Part shown: positions 1 through 8,246 of the stretch, piece after piece
Layout of the letters: every line of letters begins with the position of its first letter
How positions within the stretch are numbered: position 1 is the stretch's first letter
Assembly: GCF_000373645.1 (NCBI RefSeq)
Contig: NZ_KB892002.1
Coordinates: 372,001 to 436,000, forward strand
DNA length: 64,000 bases
Direction of reading: 5' to 3'
Source: Streptomyces sp. ATexAB-D23
Lineage (GTDB): Bacteria > Actinomycetota > Actinomycetes > Streptomycetales > Streptomycetaceae
Notes under the pieces: model-generated
The model's input: only the letters and a program-made list of their open reading frames with translations
Databases searched by the model: none
What the model was told of the DNA's origin: nothing
Translations under genes and position numbers: made by a program

Positions 1-1264
1 GCTCCTTGGTGACGTCGCCGACGATGCGGATGCCGAGGCCGGGGCCGGGGAAGGGCTGGCGCTGGACGATCTCGTCGGGCAGGCCGAGCTCCTGGCCGAC
101 CATCCGGACCTCGTCCTTGAACAGCTGGCGCAGCGGCTCCACGAGCTCGAACTCGATGTCGTCGGGAAGCCCGCCCACGTTGTGGTGGGACTTGATGTTG
201 GCGGTGCCGGTGCCGCCGCCGGACTCCACGACGTCCGGGTAGAGCGTGCCCTGCACGAGGAAGGCGACCTCGGGGCCGTCCTCCTGGAGGATCTCCAGCT
301 GGGCCTGCTCGAAGACACGGATGAACTCGCGGCCGATGATCTTCCGCTTCTGCTCCGGGTCGGACACGCCGGCCAGGGCGTCGAGGAAGCGCTTCTCCGC
401 GTCCACGACCTTCAGCTTCGCGCCGGTCGCGGCGACGAAGTCCTTCTCGACCTGCTCGGTCTCGCCCTTGCGCATCAGACCGTGGTCGACGTAGACGCAG
501 GTGAGCTGGGAGCCGATGGCCTTCTGCACGAGCGCCGCGGCGACCGCCGAGTCGACGCCGCCGGAGAGGCCGCAGATGGCGCGCTTGTCGCCGACCTGGG
601 CGCGGATCGCGGCGATCTGCTCCTCGACGACGTTGGTGGTCGTCCAGTTCGGCTCGATGCCGGCGCCCCGGTAGAGGAAGTGCTCCAGGACCTGCTGGCC
701 GTGGGTGGAGTGCAGGACCTCCGGGTGGTACTGGACGCCGTAGAGCTTCTTCTCGTCGTTCTCGAAGGCGGCGACCGGGACGACGTCGGTGGACGCGGTG
801 ACGGTGAAGCCCTCGGGGGCGGCGGAGCAGGCGTCGCCGTGCGACATCCACACCGGCTGCTCGGCGGGGGTGCCCTCGAAGAGGGTGGAGCCGGTCTTGG
901 AGACGGTCAGCGCGGTGCGGCCGTACTCGCGGGCGCCGTTGTCGTCGACGGTGCCGCCGAGCGTGGTCGCCATCAGCTGGAAGCCGTAGCACATGCCGAA
1001 GACGGGGACCCCGGCCTCGAACAGCGCGCGGTCGAGCGAGGGCGCGCCCTCGGCGTACACCGAGGAGGGCCCGCCGGACAGGATGATCGCCCGGGGGTTC
1101 TTGGCCAGCATCTCGGCCACCGGCATCGTGGACGGCACGATCTCGCTGTAGACCCGGGCCTCACGGACGCGTCGGGCGATGAGCTGGGCGTACTGCGCGC
1201 CGAAGTCGACAACGAGAACCACGTCGGTGGTGGTGTCGGGGGCGGCGGGGGGTGCTGCTGGCAC
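1..1264 (-). CDS. guaA: GMP synthase (glutamine-hydrolysing), 3' end outside window
   Basis: It converts XMP to GMP with ATP and glutamine, the last step of de novo GMP synthesis in the cytosol. About 421 residues are visible. The N-terminal class I amidotransferase domain has GGPSS near residue 64, the nucleophile Cys92 in GMCYGFQ, and the YHPE His-Glu motif. The ATP-pyrophosphatase domain follows with SGGVDS. The C-terminal dimerisation domain is cut off, since the family is about 525 residues long. The GTG start at 1264 has GGAAGG about 8 nt upstream. guaB and guaB3 lie 20 kb away, so GMP synthesis genes are near but not one operon. Identification is firm. Confidence 0.96.
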   Translation of the reverse strand, partial: MPAAPPAAPDTTTDVVLVVDFGAQYAQLIARRVREARVYSEIVPSTMPVAEMLAKNPRAIILSGGPSSVYAEGAPSLDRALFEAGVPVFGMCYGFQLMATTLGGTVDDNGAREYGRTALTVSKTGSTLFEGTPAEQPVWMSHGDACSAAPEGFTVTASTDVVPVAAFENDEKKLYGVQYHPEVLHSTHGQQVLEHFLYRGAGIEPNWTTTNVVEEQIAAIRAQVGDKRAICGLSGGVDSAVAAALVQKAIGSQLTCVYVDHGLMRKGETEQVEKDFVAATGAKLKVVDAEKRFLDALAGVSDPEQKRKIIGREFIRVFEQAQLEILQEDGPEVAFLVQGTLYPDVVESGGGTGTANIKSHHNVGGLPDDIEFELVEPLRQLFKDEVRMVGQELGLPDEIVQRQPFPGPGLGIRIVGDVTKE

Positions 1265-1444
1265 GGGGCGGCCTTCCGGCGGTGGAGAGGGGTCGGTCCT
1301 CCCAATTCTACCGGCGGCCGGGAGCGTCCCTCGCCGGACGGAGGGCGTCCTGCGTCTCACCATCCGGCCGGACGGGGCCCGCCCCCGCGTCTCACCATCC
1401 GGGCCCGGTACCGGCCGGCGCGGGCGGCGGGCCATACTGTCCCC

Positions 1445-1516
1445 ATGCGTCAGCACACGACCTTCGTCTTTACCTATGGCATCCGGCCCGCCGGCTGCCA
1501 TGGTCGTGCTGCTTGA
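1445..1516 (+). CDS. Putative Phe/Tyr attenuation leader peptide (23 aa)
   Basis: A 23-codon ORF reads [20 protein letters not shown] and ends RAA. It lies 110 bp upstream of a chorismate mutase gene, and a strong hairpin sits between them. Residues 7-11 are Phe-Val-Phe-Thr-Tyr. They include TTT and TAT, codons that are rare in this GC-rich genome. Clustered codons for the pathway products ahead of a terminator are the pattern of classical ribosome-mediated attenuation, as in enterobacterial phe leaders. A -10-like CATACT at 1433-1438 lies 7 nt before the ATG, and there is no clear ribosome site, so the mRNA may be leaderless. The regulatory role is inferred from layout only. Confidence 0.6.
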   Translation: MRQHTTFVFTYGIRPAGCHGRAA

Positions 1517-1540
1517 GCAACTGACAAGCAACGTTCCAGG

Positions 1541-1566
1541 CGCCCCGGGCCGACAGGCCCGGGGCG
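1541..1566 (+). terminator. Attenuator-like hairpin before chorismate mutase
   Basis: A perfect 11-bp G+C stem (1541-1551 with 1556-1566) closes a GACA tetraloop. CCAG/CTGG pairing outside it extends the stem with small bulges. It begins 25 nt after the leader peptide stop and ends 60 nt before the chorismate mutase start. There is no long T-run, which is normal for Streptomyces terminators. Its place between leader ORF and structural gene fits a conditional terminator. Confidence 0.65.
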
Positions 1567-1626
1567 TTCTGGCGTTCCGGGCCCGACGGCCCCGGGGAGC
1601 CGCACCGCACTCACCGGGAGACCCGC

Positions 1627-1926
1627 ATGAGCAGCAGCACCGCCACCTCCGCCACCGAGGCGACCGGCGCCCGCACCGACGAGGCCGCGTCCCTGATCGG
1701 CGACGCCCGCACCCGTATCGACGCCCTGGACGACCGGATCATCGGGCTCGTCCAGGAACGGATGGCCGTGTCCTCGGTGATCCAGCAGGCCCGGATGACC
1801 TCGGGCGGCCGCCGGGTCAACCTGTCCCGGGAGATGGAGATCCTGGCCCGCTACCGGGACGCGCTGGGCAAGCCGGGCACCTCGCTGGCGATGACGCTGC
1901 TGGAGCTGTGCCGGGGCCGGGTCTGA
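1627..1926 (+). CDS. Chorismate mutase, AroQ class
   Basis: This 99-residue protein is the size of a stand-alone AroQ-type chorismate mutase, which rearranges chorismate to prephenate and commits flux to Phe and Tyr. The helical signature [17 protein letters not shown] sits near residues 30-46, followed by the basic stretch [10 protein letters not shown] and a C-terminal helix. The ATG has GGGAGA about 8 nt upstream. It is monocistronic: a leader peptide and hairpin precede it and a 16-bp hairpin terminator follows. Expression probably responds to charged tRNA-Phe/Tyr through that leader, an inference from layout. Confidence 0.88.
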   Translation: MSSSTATSATEATGARTDEAASLIGDARTRIDALDDRIIGLVQERMAVSSVIQQARMTSGGRRVNLSREMEILARYRDALGKPGTSLAMTLLELCRGRV

Positions 1927-2188
1927 GCGGACGCGCTCGGGGGGCTGTAGGGGCGTATCCCAGTTCGGGCGGAGTCTCACCCGTACGGCGCGTGACCGGG
2001 TCCGGCGCGGCTTCGTTGGTCCCGGTGTCCGTGCCAGCCAGGGGCGGCTCTCGATGGAAACCACGCGTGGCTCCGCCGGGGTGTGTGGCGTGCCGCGTGC
2101 ACGCCGTGGGACCGCGCACCGGCGTGCGTGACCGGTCGGCAGGGGACAGCAGCCCGGTCACTCGGAGGGGCCCTCGGGTTCCTCCAGG

Positions 2189-2224
2189 AACGGCCGGCTC
2201 CGGGGACGCCCGGGGCCGGCCGTT
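2189..2224 (+). terminator. Terminator after chorismate mutase
   Basis: A 16-bp stem (2189-2204 with 2209-2224, one T-G wobble) has a GACG loop and runs into TCTCTGT. It lies between the plus-strand chorismate mutase and the minus-strand secreted-protein gene, so it could serve both. Confidence 0.75.
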
Positions 2225-2375
2225 TCTCTGTCTGCCGCTGCTCTGCGTACCGCTGTGCTCCGCGTGCTGCTGTGCTCCGCGTGCTGCTGCTGCTCTGCCT
2301 GCTACTGCTCTGCCTGCTGCCGCTGCCGCTGCTCTGCGTACCGCTTCTTCGTGTGCCGCCGCTCCGTGTGCCGCT
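2225..2375. repeat. Imperfect pyrimidine-rich low-complexity repeat
   Basis: About 150 bp are built from diverged copies of CTGCTCTGCGTACCGC-like and GTGCTCCGCGTGCTG-like units. CTGCT and TGCTCTGC recur many times. The tract ends at the stop codon of the secreted-protein gene. No coding role was seen, and replication slippage is a likely origin. Confidence 0.55.
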
Positions 2376-4094
2376 TCAGCGGGTGGCGCGGCGGCGGGAG
2401 GACATGAACAGGACGCCGCCCGCGAGCAGCGCGGCGAGCGCCGCGCCGGACGCCGCGAGCACGACGGTCCCGGTGGAGGCGAGCGCGCCCCCGCCCGAGC
2501 CGCCGGAAGCGGAGCCCGTCGTGCCGCCCGTGCCCGTCGTACCGGCTGACGACGAGCCGGCCGAGCCGGAGCCGGTCGCGCCGGTGTCACCCGAGCCTCC
2601 GGTGGAGCCGCCCGTGGCCGTCGAGCCGCCCGAGGCGGACTGGCCGGCCGTGGCGCCGGAGTCCCCGGCGTTGAGCACCAGGGAGGCGGTGTTGTTCGCG
2701 GGAGCCGGGTCGAAGCGCAGCTCGGGGTCCTGGAGGAAGGGGTTGCGGACCACGACCGCGCCGGACGCCCCCGTGACGGCCTTGTCGATCCTCAGCCGGA
2801 AGGGGAGGGCGAAGTCCGCGTCCTCGCGCACGGACATCGGTGTGGGGCAGACGTAGCGCGGGGCGGCCGTCTGGTCCTCGCGGTACTGCCCGTCCTTGGT
2901 CACGCCCCGGCAGGAGGCCGGCTTGGTGAGCACCGTGGCGCCCTCGGGGACCGTGACGTCTACGGTGGCGACGTCCTCGCCGGAGCGGATGTACCCGACC
3001 CAGGCGGGCCCCTGGTTGCGGAAGCCGACGGTCACGTCGACCGTGTCACCGGCCGCGCCGTCTGCCTTGTCGCCGTAGGCCGCGAAGTCGGCGCTGTTGT
3101 CCGTGCGGAAGTCGACGTCCTGCTGGTTGTCGTCCGGTTCCAGGTCGGCGGAGCGGGGCGCCGGGCTCTTGCGCAGGGCGAGCGTCGCGCCCTTGCCGGA
3201 GCTGAACCGGGCGCCGGCCCGCAGCGCGGCGCGGGCGTCGGTGCCGTCCTCGGCGATGCGGTAGAGGAACGAGTCGTAGAACGCGTGCTCGGTGGCACGG
3301 ATCACGGGCGCCTCGGCCAGCGTGTAGGTGGCGCCGGGCTCGTAGCTGCCGGGGAAGGTGCACAGGGCGGTGGTCCAGGCGCCGGGGCTGCCCATGCCCA
3401 GGTCGTCCTCGCTGTACTCGCAGTTCTGGTACCGCTCGGTGAACTCCATGCCCCGGGTGTTGCGCAGGGTGAGCAGAACGCCCTCGGCCGCGCGGGTGCC
3501 GTTGTTGGTGAAGGTGATGGGCACCGGCTGGGCGTCCCCCGGCTTCAGCTCCGTCCTGAACGGCAGCCGCTTCATCGACAGGTCGGGGCCGCCGACGGAG
3601 ACGCGCGCGGTGAACGCCTTGAAGGTGACTCCCTCCGCCTCGGCCGTGACCGCGATGGTTCCGCTGTCGCCGTCCTCGCTGCCCTCGGCGGCTGTGACGT
3701 CGAGTTCGGCGAGGGTGCTCAGGCCGGGCCAGATCCCGTAGTCGTGGCAGACGGCCGTCGTCCCGGTCCGCTCGCAGTCGAGGCCGCCGCGCTCGCCGAA
3801 GGAGACGTCCGCGATCCCGGCGAGCTTCCCGAAGTCGAAGCGGACGGTGTACTCGCCGTCGAAGACGCCGTTCTCCACGTCTTCCGACGGGTTGGTGACC
3901 GTGAGGCCCAGGGTGGCCTTCTGTGGGGTGCCCGTGGCCGGATACGGGTGCAGGGCCGTTTCGGCGGGGCCGCCGAGCGTGAACTCGGGGACGGCGGCCC
4001 GCGCCGGTCCGCCCAGCGCGAGCGTGCCGGCGGCCAGCAGGCCGGCCGAGGCAAGGATGCCCGCCGCACGGCGGAACGGGGTCGTGCTTCTCAT
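2376..4094 (-). CDS. Secreted, sortase-anchored repeat protein (LAXTG type)
   Basis: This 572-residue exported protein has a signal peptide (residues 1-33, cleavage near GPARA-AV). Its body contains CARDB/DUF11-like beta-sandwich segments such as PVPITFTNNGTRAAEGVLL. A Gly/Ser/Thr-rich spacer follows at about residues 475-535. The end carries LASTG (538-542), a hydrophobic stretch and SSRRRATR. LAXTG is the motif of class E sortases, common in Streptomyces, so covalent attachment to the wall is expected. Paired Cys residues suggest disulphides. Function beyond a surface role is unknown. A Crp-like half-site pair lies about 120 bp upstream. Confidence 0.8.
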   Translation of the reverse strand: MRSTTPFRRAAGILASAGLLAAGTLALGGPARAAVPEFTLGGPAETALHPYPATGTPQKATLGLTVTNPSEDVENGVFDGEYTVRFDFGKLAGIADVSFGERGGLDCERTGTTAVCHDYGIWPGLSTLAELDVTAAEGSEDGDSGTIAVTAEAEGVTFKAFTARVSVGGPDLSMKRLPFRTELKPGDAQPVPITFTNNGTRAAEGVLLTLRNTRGMEFTERYQNCEYSEDDLGMGSPGAWTTALCTFPGSYEPGATYTLAEAPVIRATEHAFYDSFLYRIAEDGTDARAALRAGARFSSGKGATLALRKSPAPRSADLEPDDNQQDVDFRTDNSADFAAYGDKADGAAGDTVDVTVGFRNQGPAWVGYIRSGEDVATVDVTVPEGATVLTKPASCRGVTKDGQYREDQTAAPRYVCPTPMSVREDADFALPFRLRIDKAVTGASGAVVVRNPFLQDPELRFDPAPANNTASLVLNAGDSGATAGQSASGGSTATGGSTGGSGDTGATGSGSAGSSSAGTTGTGGTTGSASGGSGGGALASTGTVVLAASGAALAALLAGGVLFMSSRRRATR

Positions 4095-4213
4095 CTCGGG
4101 CCCTCTGGGGTCGTCGGGAGCTGTGTGACCGCTGTGACAGCGATATGGGTACGACCAGGGGAGGGCGGGAAAAGTTGCGCGCGATCAGATCACGGATCGA
4201 CTACGCCCAGTGG

Positions 4214-4229
4214 AGTGATCCAGCTCACA
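4214..4229. promoter_or_regulatory. Crp-like binding site
   Basis: AGTGATCCAGCTCACA contains GTGA-N6-TCAC, matching the Crp palindrome TGTGA-N6-TCACA at all but the first base. It lies about 120 bp upstream of the sortase-anchored protein start. Streptomyces has a Crp homologue that recognises related sites. This is a single-site match, so it is moderate evidence only. Confidence 0.4.
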
Positions 4230-4331
4230 TAAAGATTCCGTGAGTGCGAGGACAACCATCGGGGCGCCTGGCAGGTCATGCATGCGGAACACCGGTTGTC
4301 GGTTGTTGTGCGACGGACCGGTTACAGCGTG

Positions 4332-4363
4332 AGGGGCTGCACTTGGAGGGGGGTGCAGCCCCT
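4332..4363 (-). terminator. Hairpin terminator after GMC oxidoreductase
   Basis: A perfect 10-bp stem (4332-4341 with 4354-4363) has a 12-nt loop. It begins 38 bases past the oxidoreductase stop codon on the minus strand, the expected place for its terminator. Confidence 0.65.
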
Positions 4364-4401
4364 TCTGCTGTCCTTATGCCGCTGTCCTCATGTCGCTGCC
4401 C

Positions 4402-6384
4402 TTACGCCTTGTCCGCCCGGTGCGTCTTGTCGGCCTCGTGCGCCTCGTGCGTCTCGTGCGCCTCGTGCGTCTCGTGCGTCTCGTGCGCCTCGTGCGCCTC
4501 GTGCGCCTCGTGCGCCTCGTGCGCCTCGTGCGCCTCGTGCGCCTCGTGCGCCTCGTCGGACGGCTCCTTCTTCGGCGGCACCGCGGGCATCCCCAGGAAC
4601 GGCAGCCGCAGCGCGCCGAACGCCTCCTTCGGGACGGCCGGTGCCTGCGGCTCGACCGCGGCCAGCCGCTCGTACGCCTCGCCCTGCGCCGGGCGCGGGT
4701 CACGCTCGCCCTTGTTGGGCCAGAACGACATGGCGCGTTCCGCCTGCGCGGTGATCGTCAGCGAGGGGTTGACGCCGAGATTCGCGGAGACCGCCGAGCC
4801 GTCGACGACCGAGATGCCCGGGTGCCCGAACAGCCGGTGGTACGGGTCGATGACCCCCTCGTCCGCGTCGGCGCCGATCGGGCAGCCGCCGAGGAAGTGG
4901 GCGGTGAGCGGGGTGCCCATCAGCTCGCCGATGTTGGAGCCGGGGAAGCCGTTGATCTCGTCGGCGAGCAGCGAGGCGCTCTGCGTCGCCTCCGCGATCT
5001 GCGTCGGGTTGGGCGCGCCGTGGCCCTGGCGGGCGGTGAGCAGGCCCTTGCCGATGCCGCCCGGCTTGCGGTAGGCGGTCAGGGAGTTGTCGAGCGACTG
5101 CATGACGAGGCCGATGATGGTCCGCTCCGACCAGCGCCGGTTGGAGAGCGAACGGACGGCGAGCGTGGGGTGCTTGGCCAGGTTCCCGAACCAGGCGAGG
5201 ACCCGGTGGGTGCTGTAGGGGACCTGGAGGATGGTCATCCCGCCCATGGCGTTGGAGCCCTTGCCGTAGCGGACCGGTTCGATGTGGGTGTTCTCGTCGG
5301 GGTGGATCGAGGACGTGATGGCGACGCCCTTGGTGAAGTCGGGCTTCGTCCCGTGCTTCTTGCGGTAGCGGCGGTCGGAGGTCTGCGCGCCGACGAGCCC
5401 CTCGGAGTTGGTCCGGGTCAGCTCGCCGAGCCGGGCGGAGAGCCGGGGCAGCAGTCCCTTGTCCTTCATCGTGTGCAGCAGGGTCTGGGTGCCGTACGTG
5501 CCCGCCGCGACGACCACCTCACGGGCGCGCAGCGCGGTGGGCTTCGCCTTCCTCCGGCGGTCGGTCGGCACGGTGGCGACGCGGTAGCCGCCGTCGGGGT
5601 GGTCGGTGACGCCGATGACGGAGGTCATGGGGTGGATGACCGCACCCGCCTTCTCGGCGAGGTGGAGGTAGTTCTCGTTGAGGGTGTTCTTCGCGCCGTG
5701 GCGGCAGCCCGTCATGCACTCGCCGCACTCGGTGCACGCCTTGCGCGCCGGGCCCGCACCGCCGAAGTAGGGGTCGGCGACCGTGCCGCCCGGCTTCGCC
5801 CGCGCGGTGCCGTCCGCGTCCTCGCCGTCACCGAAGAAGACGCCGACCGGGGCCAGGTGGAAGGTGTCGCCGACGCCCATCGCCTCGGCGGTCGCCCTGA
5901 GGTGGACGTCGGAGGGGGTCGTCGTCGGGTTGAGCCGGACCCCGAGCATCCGCTTGGCCTGGTCGTAGTACGGCTTCAGCTCGTCCTGCCAGTCGGTGAT
6001 GTGCGCCCACTGGCGGTCCTCGAAGAACGGCGCGGGGGGCACGTACAGCGTGTTGGCGTAGTTCAGCGAGCCGCCGCCGACCCCGGCGCCGGCCAGCACC
6101 ATCACCTTGCCGAGCAGATGCACGCGCTGGATGCCGAAGAGGCCGAGGGCGGGGGCCCAGAGGTAGTTCTTCAGGTCCCAGGAGTTCTTGGGAAGGGTGC
6201 CGGGGGTGAAGCGGCGGCCCGCCTCCAGGACGCCGACCCGGTAGCCCTTCTCGCTCAGCCGGAGCGCCGAGACCGCACCGCCGAAGCCCGAACCGACGAC
6301 GATCACGTCGTAGTCGTACGCGGCGTCGTCGTCGGCCGCACCGGCCGGCCGGTCCTGATTCTGGGCAGGGCTGTCCTGAGACAT
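4402..6384 (-). CDS. GMC-family FAD oxidoreductase with Glu-Ala-His repeat tail
   Basis: This 660-residue flavoprotein belongs to the glucose-methanol-choline family and resembles cholesterol-oxidase-like members. The FAD dinucleotide motif VIVVGSGFGG is near residue 27, GAGVGGGSLNYAN near 100, and a Cys cluster CTECGECMTGC near 225. The C-terminal catalytic blocks contain TAHFLGG and NPSLTITA, which hold the family His/Asn pair. Residues after about 610 are a tail of 14 Glu-Ala/Thr-His or -Asp triplets, unrelated to the fold. It lies 51 bp downstream of a semialdehyde dehydrogenase and is probably co-transcribed. An alcohol-to-aldehyde-to-acid pair is plausible, but the substrate is unknown. 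Confidence 0.85.
   Translation of the reverse strand: MSQDSPAQNQDRPAGAADDDAAYDYDVIVVGSGFGGAVSALRLSEKGYRVGVLEAGRRFTPGTLPKNSWDLKNYLWAPALGLFGIQRVHLLGKVMVLAGAGVGGGSLNYANTLYVPPAPFFEDRQWAHITDWQDELKPYYDQAKRMLGVRLNPTTTPSDVHLRATAEAMGVGDTFHLAPVGVFFGDGEDADGTARAKPGGTVADPYFGGAGPARKACTECGECMTGCRHGAKNTLNENYLHLAEKAGAVIHPMTSVIGVTDHPDGGYRVATVPTDRRRKAKPTALRAREVVVAAGTYGTQTLLHTMKDKGLLPRLSARLGELTRTNSEGLVGAQTSDRRYRKKHGTKPDFTKGVAITSSIHPDENTHIEPVRYGKGSNAMGGMTILQVPYSTHRVLAWFGNLAKHPTLAVRSLSNRRWSERTIIGLVMQSLDNSLTAYRKPGGIGKGLLTARQGHGAPNPTQIAEATQSASLLADEINGFPGSNIGELMGTPLTAHFLGGCPIGADADEGVIDPYHRLFGHPGISVVDGSAVSANLGVNPSLTITAQAERAMSFWPNKGERDPRPAQGEAYERLAAVEPQAPAVPKEAFGALRLPFLGMPAVPPKKEPSDEAHEAHEAHEAHEAHEAHEAHEAHETHETHEAHETHEAHEADKTHRADKA
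4429..4554 (-). repeat. 9-bp tandem repeat encoding (E-A/T-H)n
   Basis: Fourteen consecutive 9-bp units (GAG-GCG-CAC type on the minus strand, with ACG variants) form the end of the oxidoreductase gene. The period is a multiple of three, so copy-number change would alter tail length without breaking the frame. Confidence 0.9.
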
Positions 6385-6435
6385 GACACTCCTCGGTACG
6401 AAAAGGACAGAAGTGGTGCGGGCAGGGGCGGGGGT

Positions 6436-8064
6436 TCAGCGCAGGCGGAACGCCTTCATCGCCTTCAGGCTGCGGCTCATGAACGCCGCGTACTTCTCGT
6501 CGTCCATCCCGAAGGACGGGGCGAGCGGGATCAGCCGCTGCTGGGCGACGGTCTGGGCCTCGGTGTACTTGAGGATGCCCTCGGAGCCGTGCCGGCGGCC
6601 GAGACCGGAGTCCTTCATGCCGCCCATCGGCGACTGCACGCTGCCGTACGCGGGGGCGTACCCCTCGTTGATGTTGACCGTGCCGGTGCGCAGCCGGGCG
6701 GCGATCCGGTGGCCGCGCCTGCCGTCCTTGGTCCAGACGCTGGAGTTGAGGCCGTACGGGGTGGCGTTGGCCAGCTCCACAACCTCGTCCTCGTCGCTGA
6801 AGCGGTAGACCGAGACGACCGGGCCGAAGGTCTCCTCGGTGCAGACGGCCATCGGGGCCTCCACGCCGTCCAGGATCGTCGGCTCGTAGAAGAGCGGGCC
6901 GATGTCGGGGCGGGCGACCCCGCCGGCCACCAGCTTGGCGCCCTTCTCGACGGCCTCCGCGACATGCCGGCTGACGGTCTCCAGCTGCCGCTCGCCCACC
7001 AGCGAGCCCATGTCGGCGCCGTACGCGAGGGAGCTGCCGAGCCGCATCGCCTTCGTACGGGCGGCGAACCGCTCCACGAAGGCGTCGGCGACGGACTCGT
7101 GGACGTACAGCCGCTCGATGGAGATGCAGAGCTGGCCGGCCGAGGAGAAGCAGGCGCGGACGGCGCCGGCGGCGGCCTTCTCCACGTCGGCGTCCGCCAG
7201 GACCAGCATGGCGTTCTTGCCGCCGAGCTCCAGCGAGACGCCGACGAGCCGGGCCGCCGCGCCCTGGGCGACCTCGCGGCCGGTGCGGGTGGAGCCGGTG
7301 AACGAGACGTAGTCGGCGTGCTTGACGACCTCGGGGCCGATGACCGGGCCGTCGCCGAGGACGACCTGGAAGACCTCGGCCGGGAGCCCCGCCTCGATGA
7401 GCAGGTCGCGGGCCCACAGGGCGGTCAGCGCGGTCTCGGTGTCGGGCTTCATCACCACGGCGTTGCCGGAGACGAAGGCGGGCAGGGCGTCGCCGACGGA
7501 CAGCTCGAAGGGGTAGTTCCACGGGGCGATCTGGCCGACGACCCCGCGCGGCTGACGCAGCTCGGTGACCTTGGTGAGGGTCGGTACGACACCCGTGTGG
7601 CGCTTGGGCTTCAGATACGCGGCGGCCTTGCGGCCGTAGTGCCGGGCGGCGACGGCGACCGCCTGCACCTCCTCGTGGGCGTGCAGCCGGGCCTTGCCGG
7701 TCTCCAGCTGGATGAGGTCGAGGACCTCGGACTGGCGGCCGATGACGAGGTCGTGGAAGCGCAGGAGGACCGCGGCCCGGTCCCGTACCGGCAGGGCGGC
7801 CCAGACGGGCTGGGCGGCGCGCGCCCGCTCGAAGGCGGTCGCCACGTCCTCGGGGGTGGACTCCGGCAGGTCGGCCAGCTTCGCACCGGTGAAGGGGGTG
7901 TGGTTGGCGGTACGGCCGGAGCCGACGACGCCGCGCGTCAGCTGGGCGATCACCTCGGGCGTCACGACATCGGCGGCCGTGCGCACGCCCGCGGGCGCGG
8001 CGGCCACGGGGTTGGTGCCGGCAGCGGCGGCGGAGGTGGACGTGGGGGCCTGCGAGTCCGTCAT
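6436..8064 (-). CDS. Succinate-semialdehyde dehydrogenase-like aldehyde dehydrogenase
   Basis: This 542-residue NAD(P)-dependent aldehyde dehydrogenase has all catalytic elements: APWNYPF for cofactor binding, FTGSTRTG, the general base Glu in LELGGKN, and the nucleophile Cys in SSAGQLC near residue 320. It most resembles actinobacterial succinate-semialdehyde dehydrogenases, which oxidise succinate semialdehyde to succinate in GABA use. An Ala/Pro-rich extension of about 40 residues precedes the fold. The ATG at 8064 opens a probable two-gene transcript with the GMC oxidoreductase. A 16-bp perfect palindrome lies about 100 bp upstream. The exact substrate is not proven by sequence. Confidence 0.85.
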   Translation of the reverse strand: MTDSQAPTSTSAAAAGTNPVAAAPAGVRTAADVVTPEVIAQLTRGVVGSGRTANHTPFTGAKLADLPESTPEDVATAFERARAAQPVWAALPVRDRAAVLLRFHDLVIGRQSEVLDLIQLETGKARLHAHEEVQAVAVAARHYGRKAAAYLKPKRHTGVVPTLTKVTELRQPRGVVGQIAPWNYPFELSVGDALPAFVSGNAVVMKPDTETALTALWARDLLIEAGLPAEVFQVVLGDGPVIGPEVVKHADYVSFTGSTRTGREVAQGAAARLVGVSLELGGKNAMLVLADADVEKAAAGAVRACFSSAGQLCISIERLYVHESVADAFVERFAARTKAMRLGSSLAYGADMGSLVGERQLETVSRHVAEAVEKGAKLVAGGVARPDIGPLFYEPTILDGVEAPMAVCTEETFGPVVSVYRFSDEDEVVELANATPYGLNSSVWTKDGRRGHRIAARLRTGTVNINEGYAPAYGSVQSPMGGMKDSGLGRRHGSEGILKYTEAQTVAQQRLIPLAPSFGMDDEKYAAFMSRSLKAMKAFRLR

Positions 8065-8160
8065 GAGGGCGAGAGTACGTCGGCCGGAAGGCTTTGGGTA
8101 CCCGTGGGTAACAGCTTTTCACCGTCTCTCCCGGAGTCCCGCCACCCACCCGTCGACCCA

Positions 8161-8176
8161 GCCAGTGATCACTGGC
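8161..8176. promoter_or_regulatory. 16-bp perfect palindrome, candidate operator
   Basis: GCCAGTGATCACTGGC is fully self-complementary. A second palindrome, CCTGATCAGG, follows at 8186-8195. Both share the TGATCA core and lie upstream of the aldehyde dehydrogenase gene, outside any coding region. A paired operator for a dimeric regulator is plausible. Confidence 0.5.
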
Positions 8177-8246
8177 GACATAAGTCCTGATCAGGGGCTA
8201 TCCGCCAGCCCCCGCCGGTCCGGGTGTCCGGACGGGTCAGTCGGTG

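Larger units (their letters stand above)
1927..2375. other. Intergenic stretch between convergent genes
   Basis: These 449 bases hold the terminator at 2189-2224 and the pyrimidine-rich imperfect repeat at 2225-2375. Nothing convincing as a gene was found. Open frames across it are GC-bias shadows, and none has a credible start with a ribosome site. Confidence 0.6.
4095..4401. other. Intergenic region with promoter and terminator elements
   Basis: This 307-bp gap separates the GMC oxidoreductase from the secreted-protein gene, both on the minus strand. It contains the Crp-like palindrome at 4214-4229 and the hairpin at 4332-4363. No supported gene was found. Confidence 0.6.

Noticed and set aside
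3285..4232. 315-codon plus-strand frame upstream of the GMC gene
   Set aside because: Antisense to the sortase-anchored protein, whose signal peptide and anchor are clear.
4390..8190. 1266-codon open frame on the plus strand
   Set aside because: It lies opposite the GMC oxidoreductase and aldehyde dehydrogenase, both with full motif sets. It is a GC-bias shadow with low-complexity translation.
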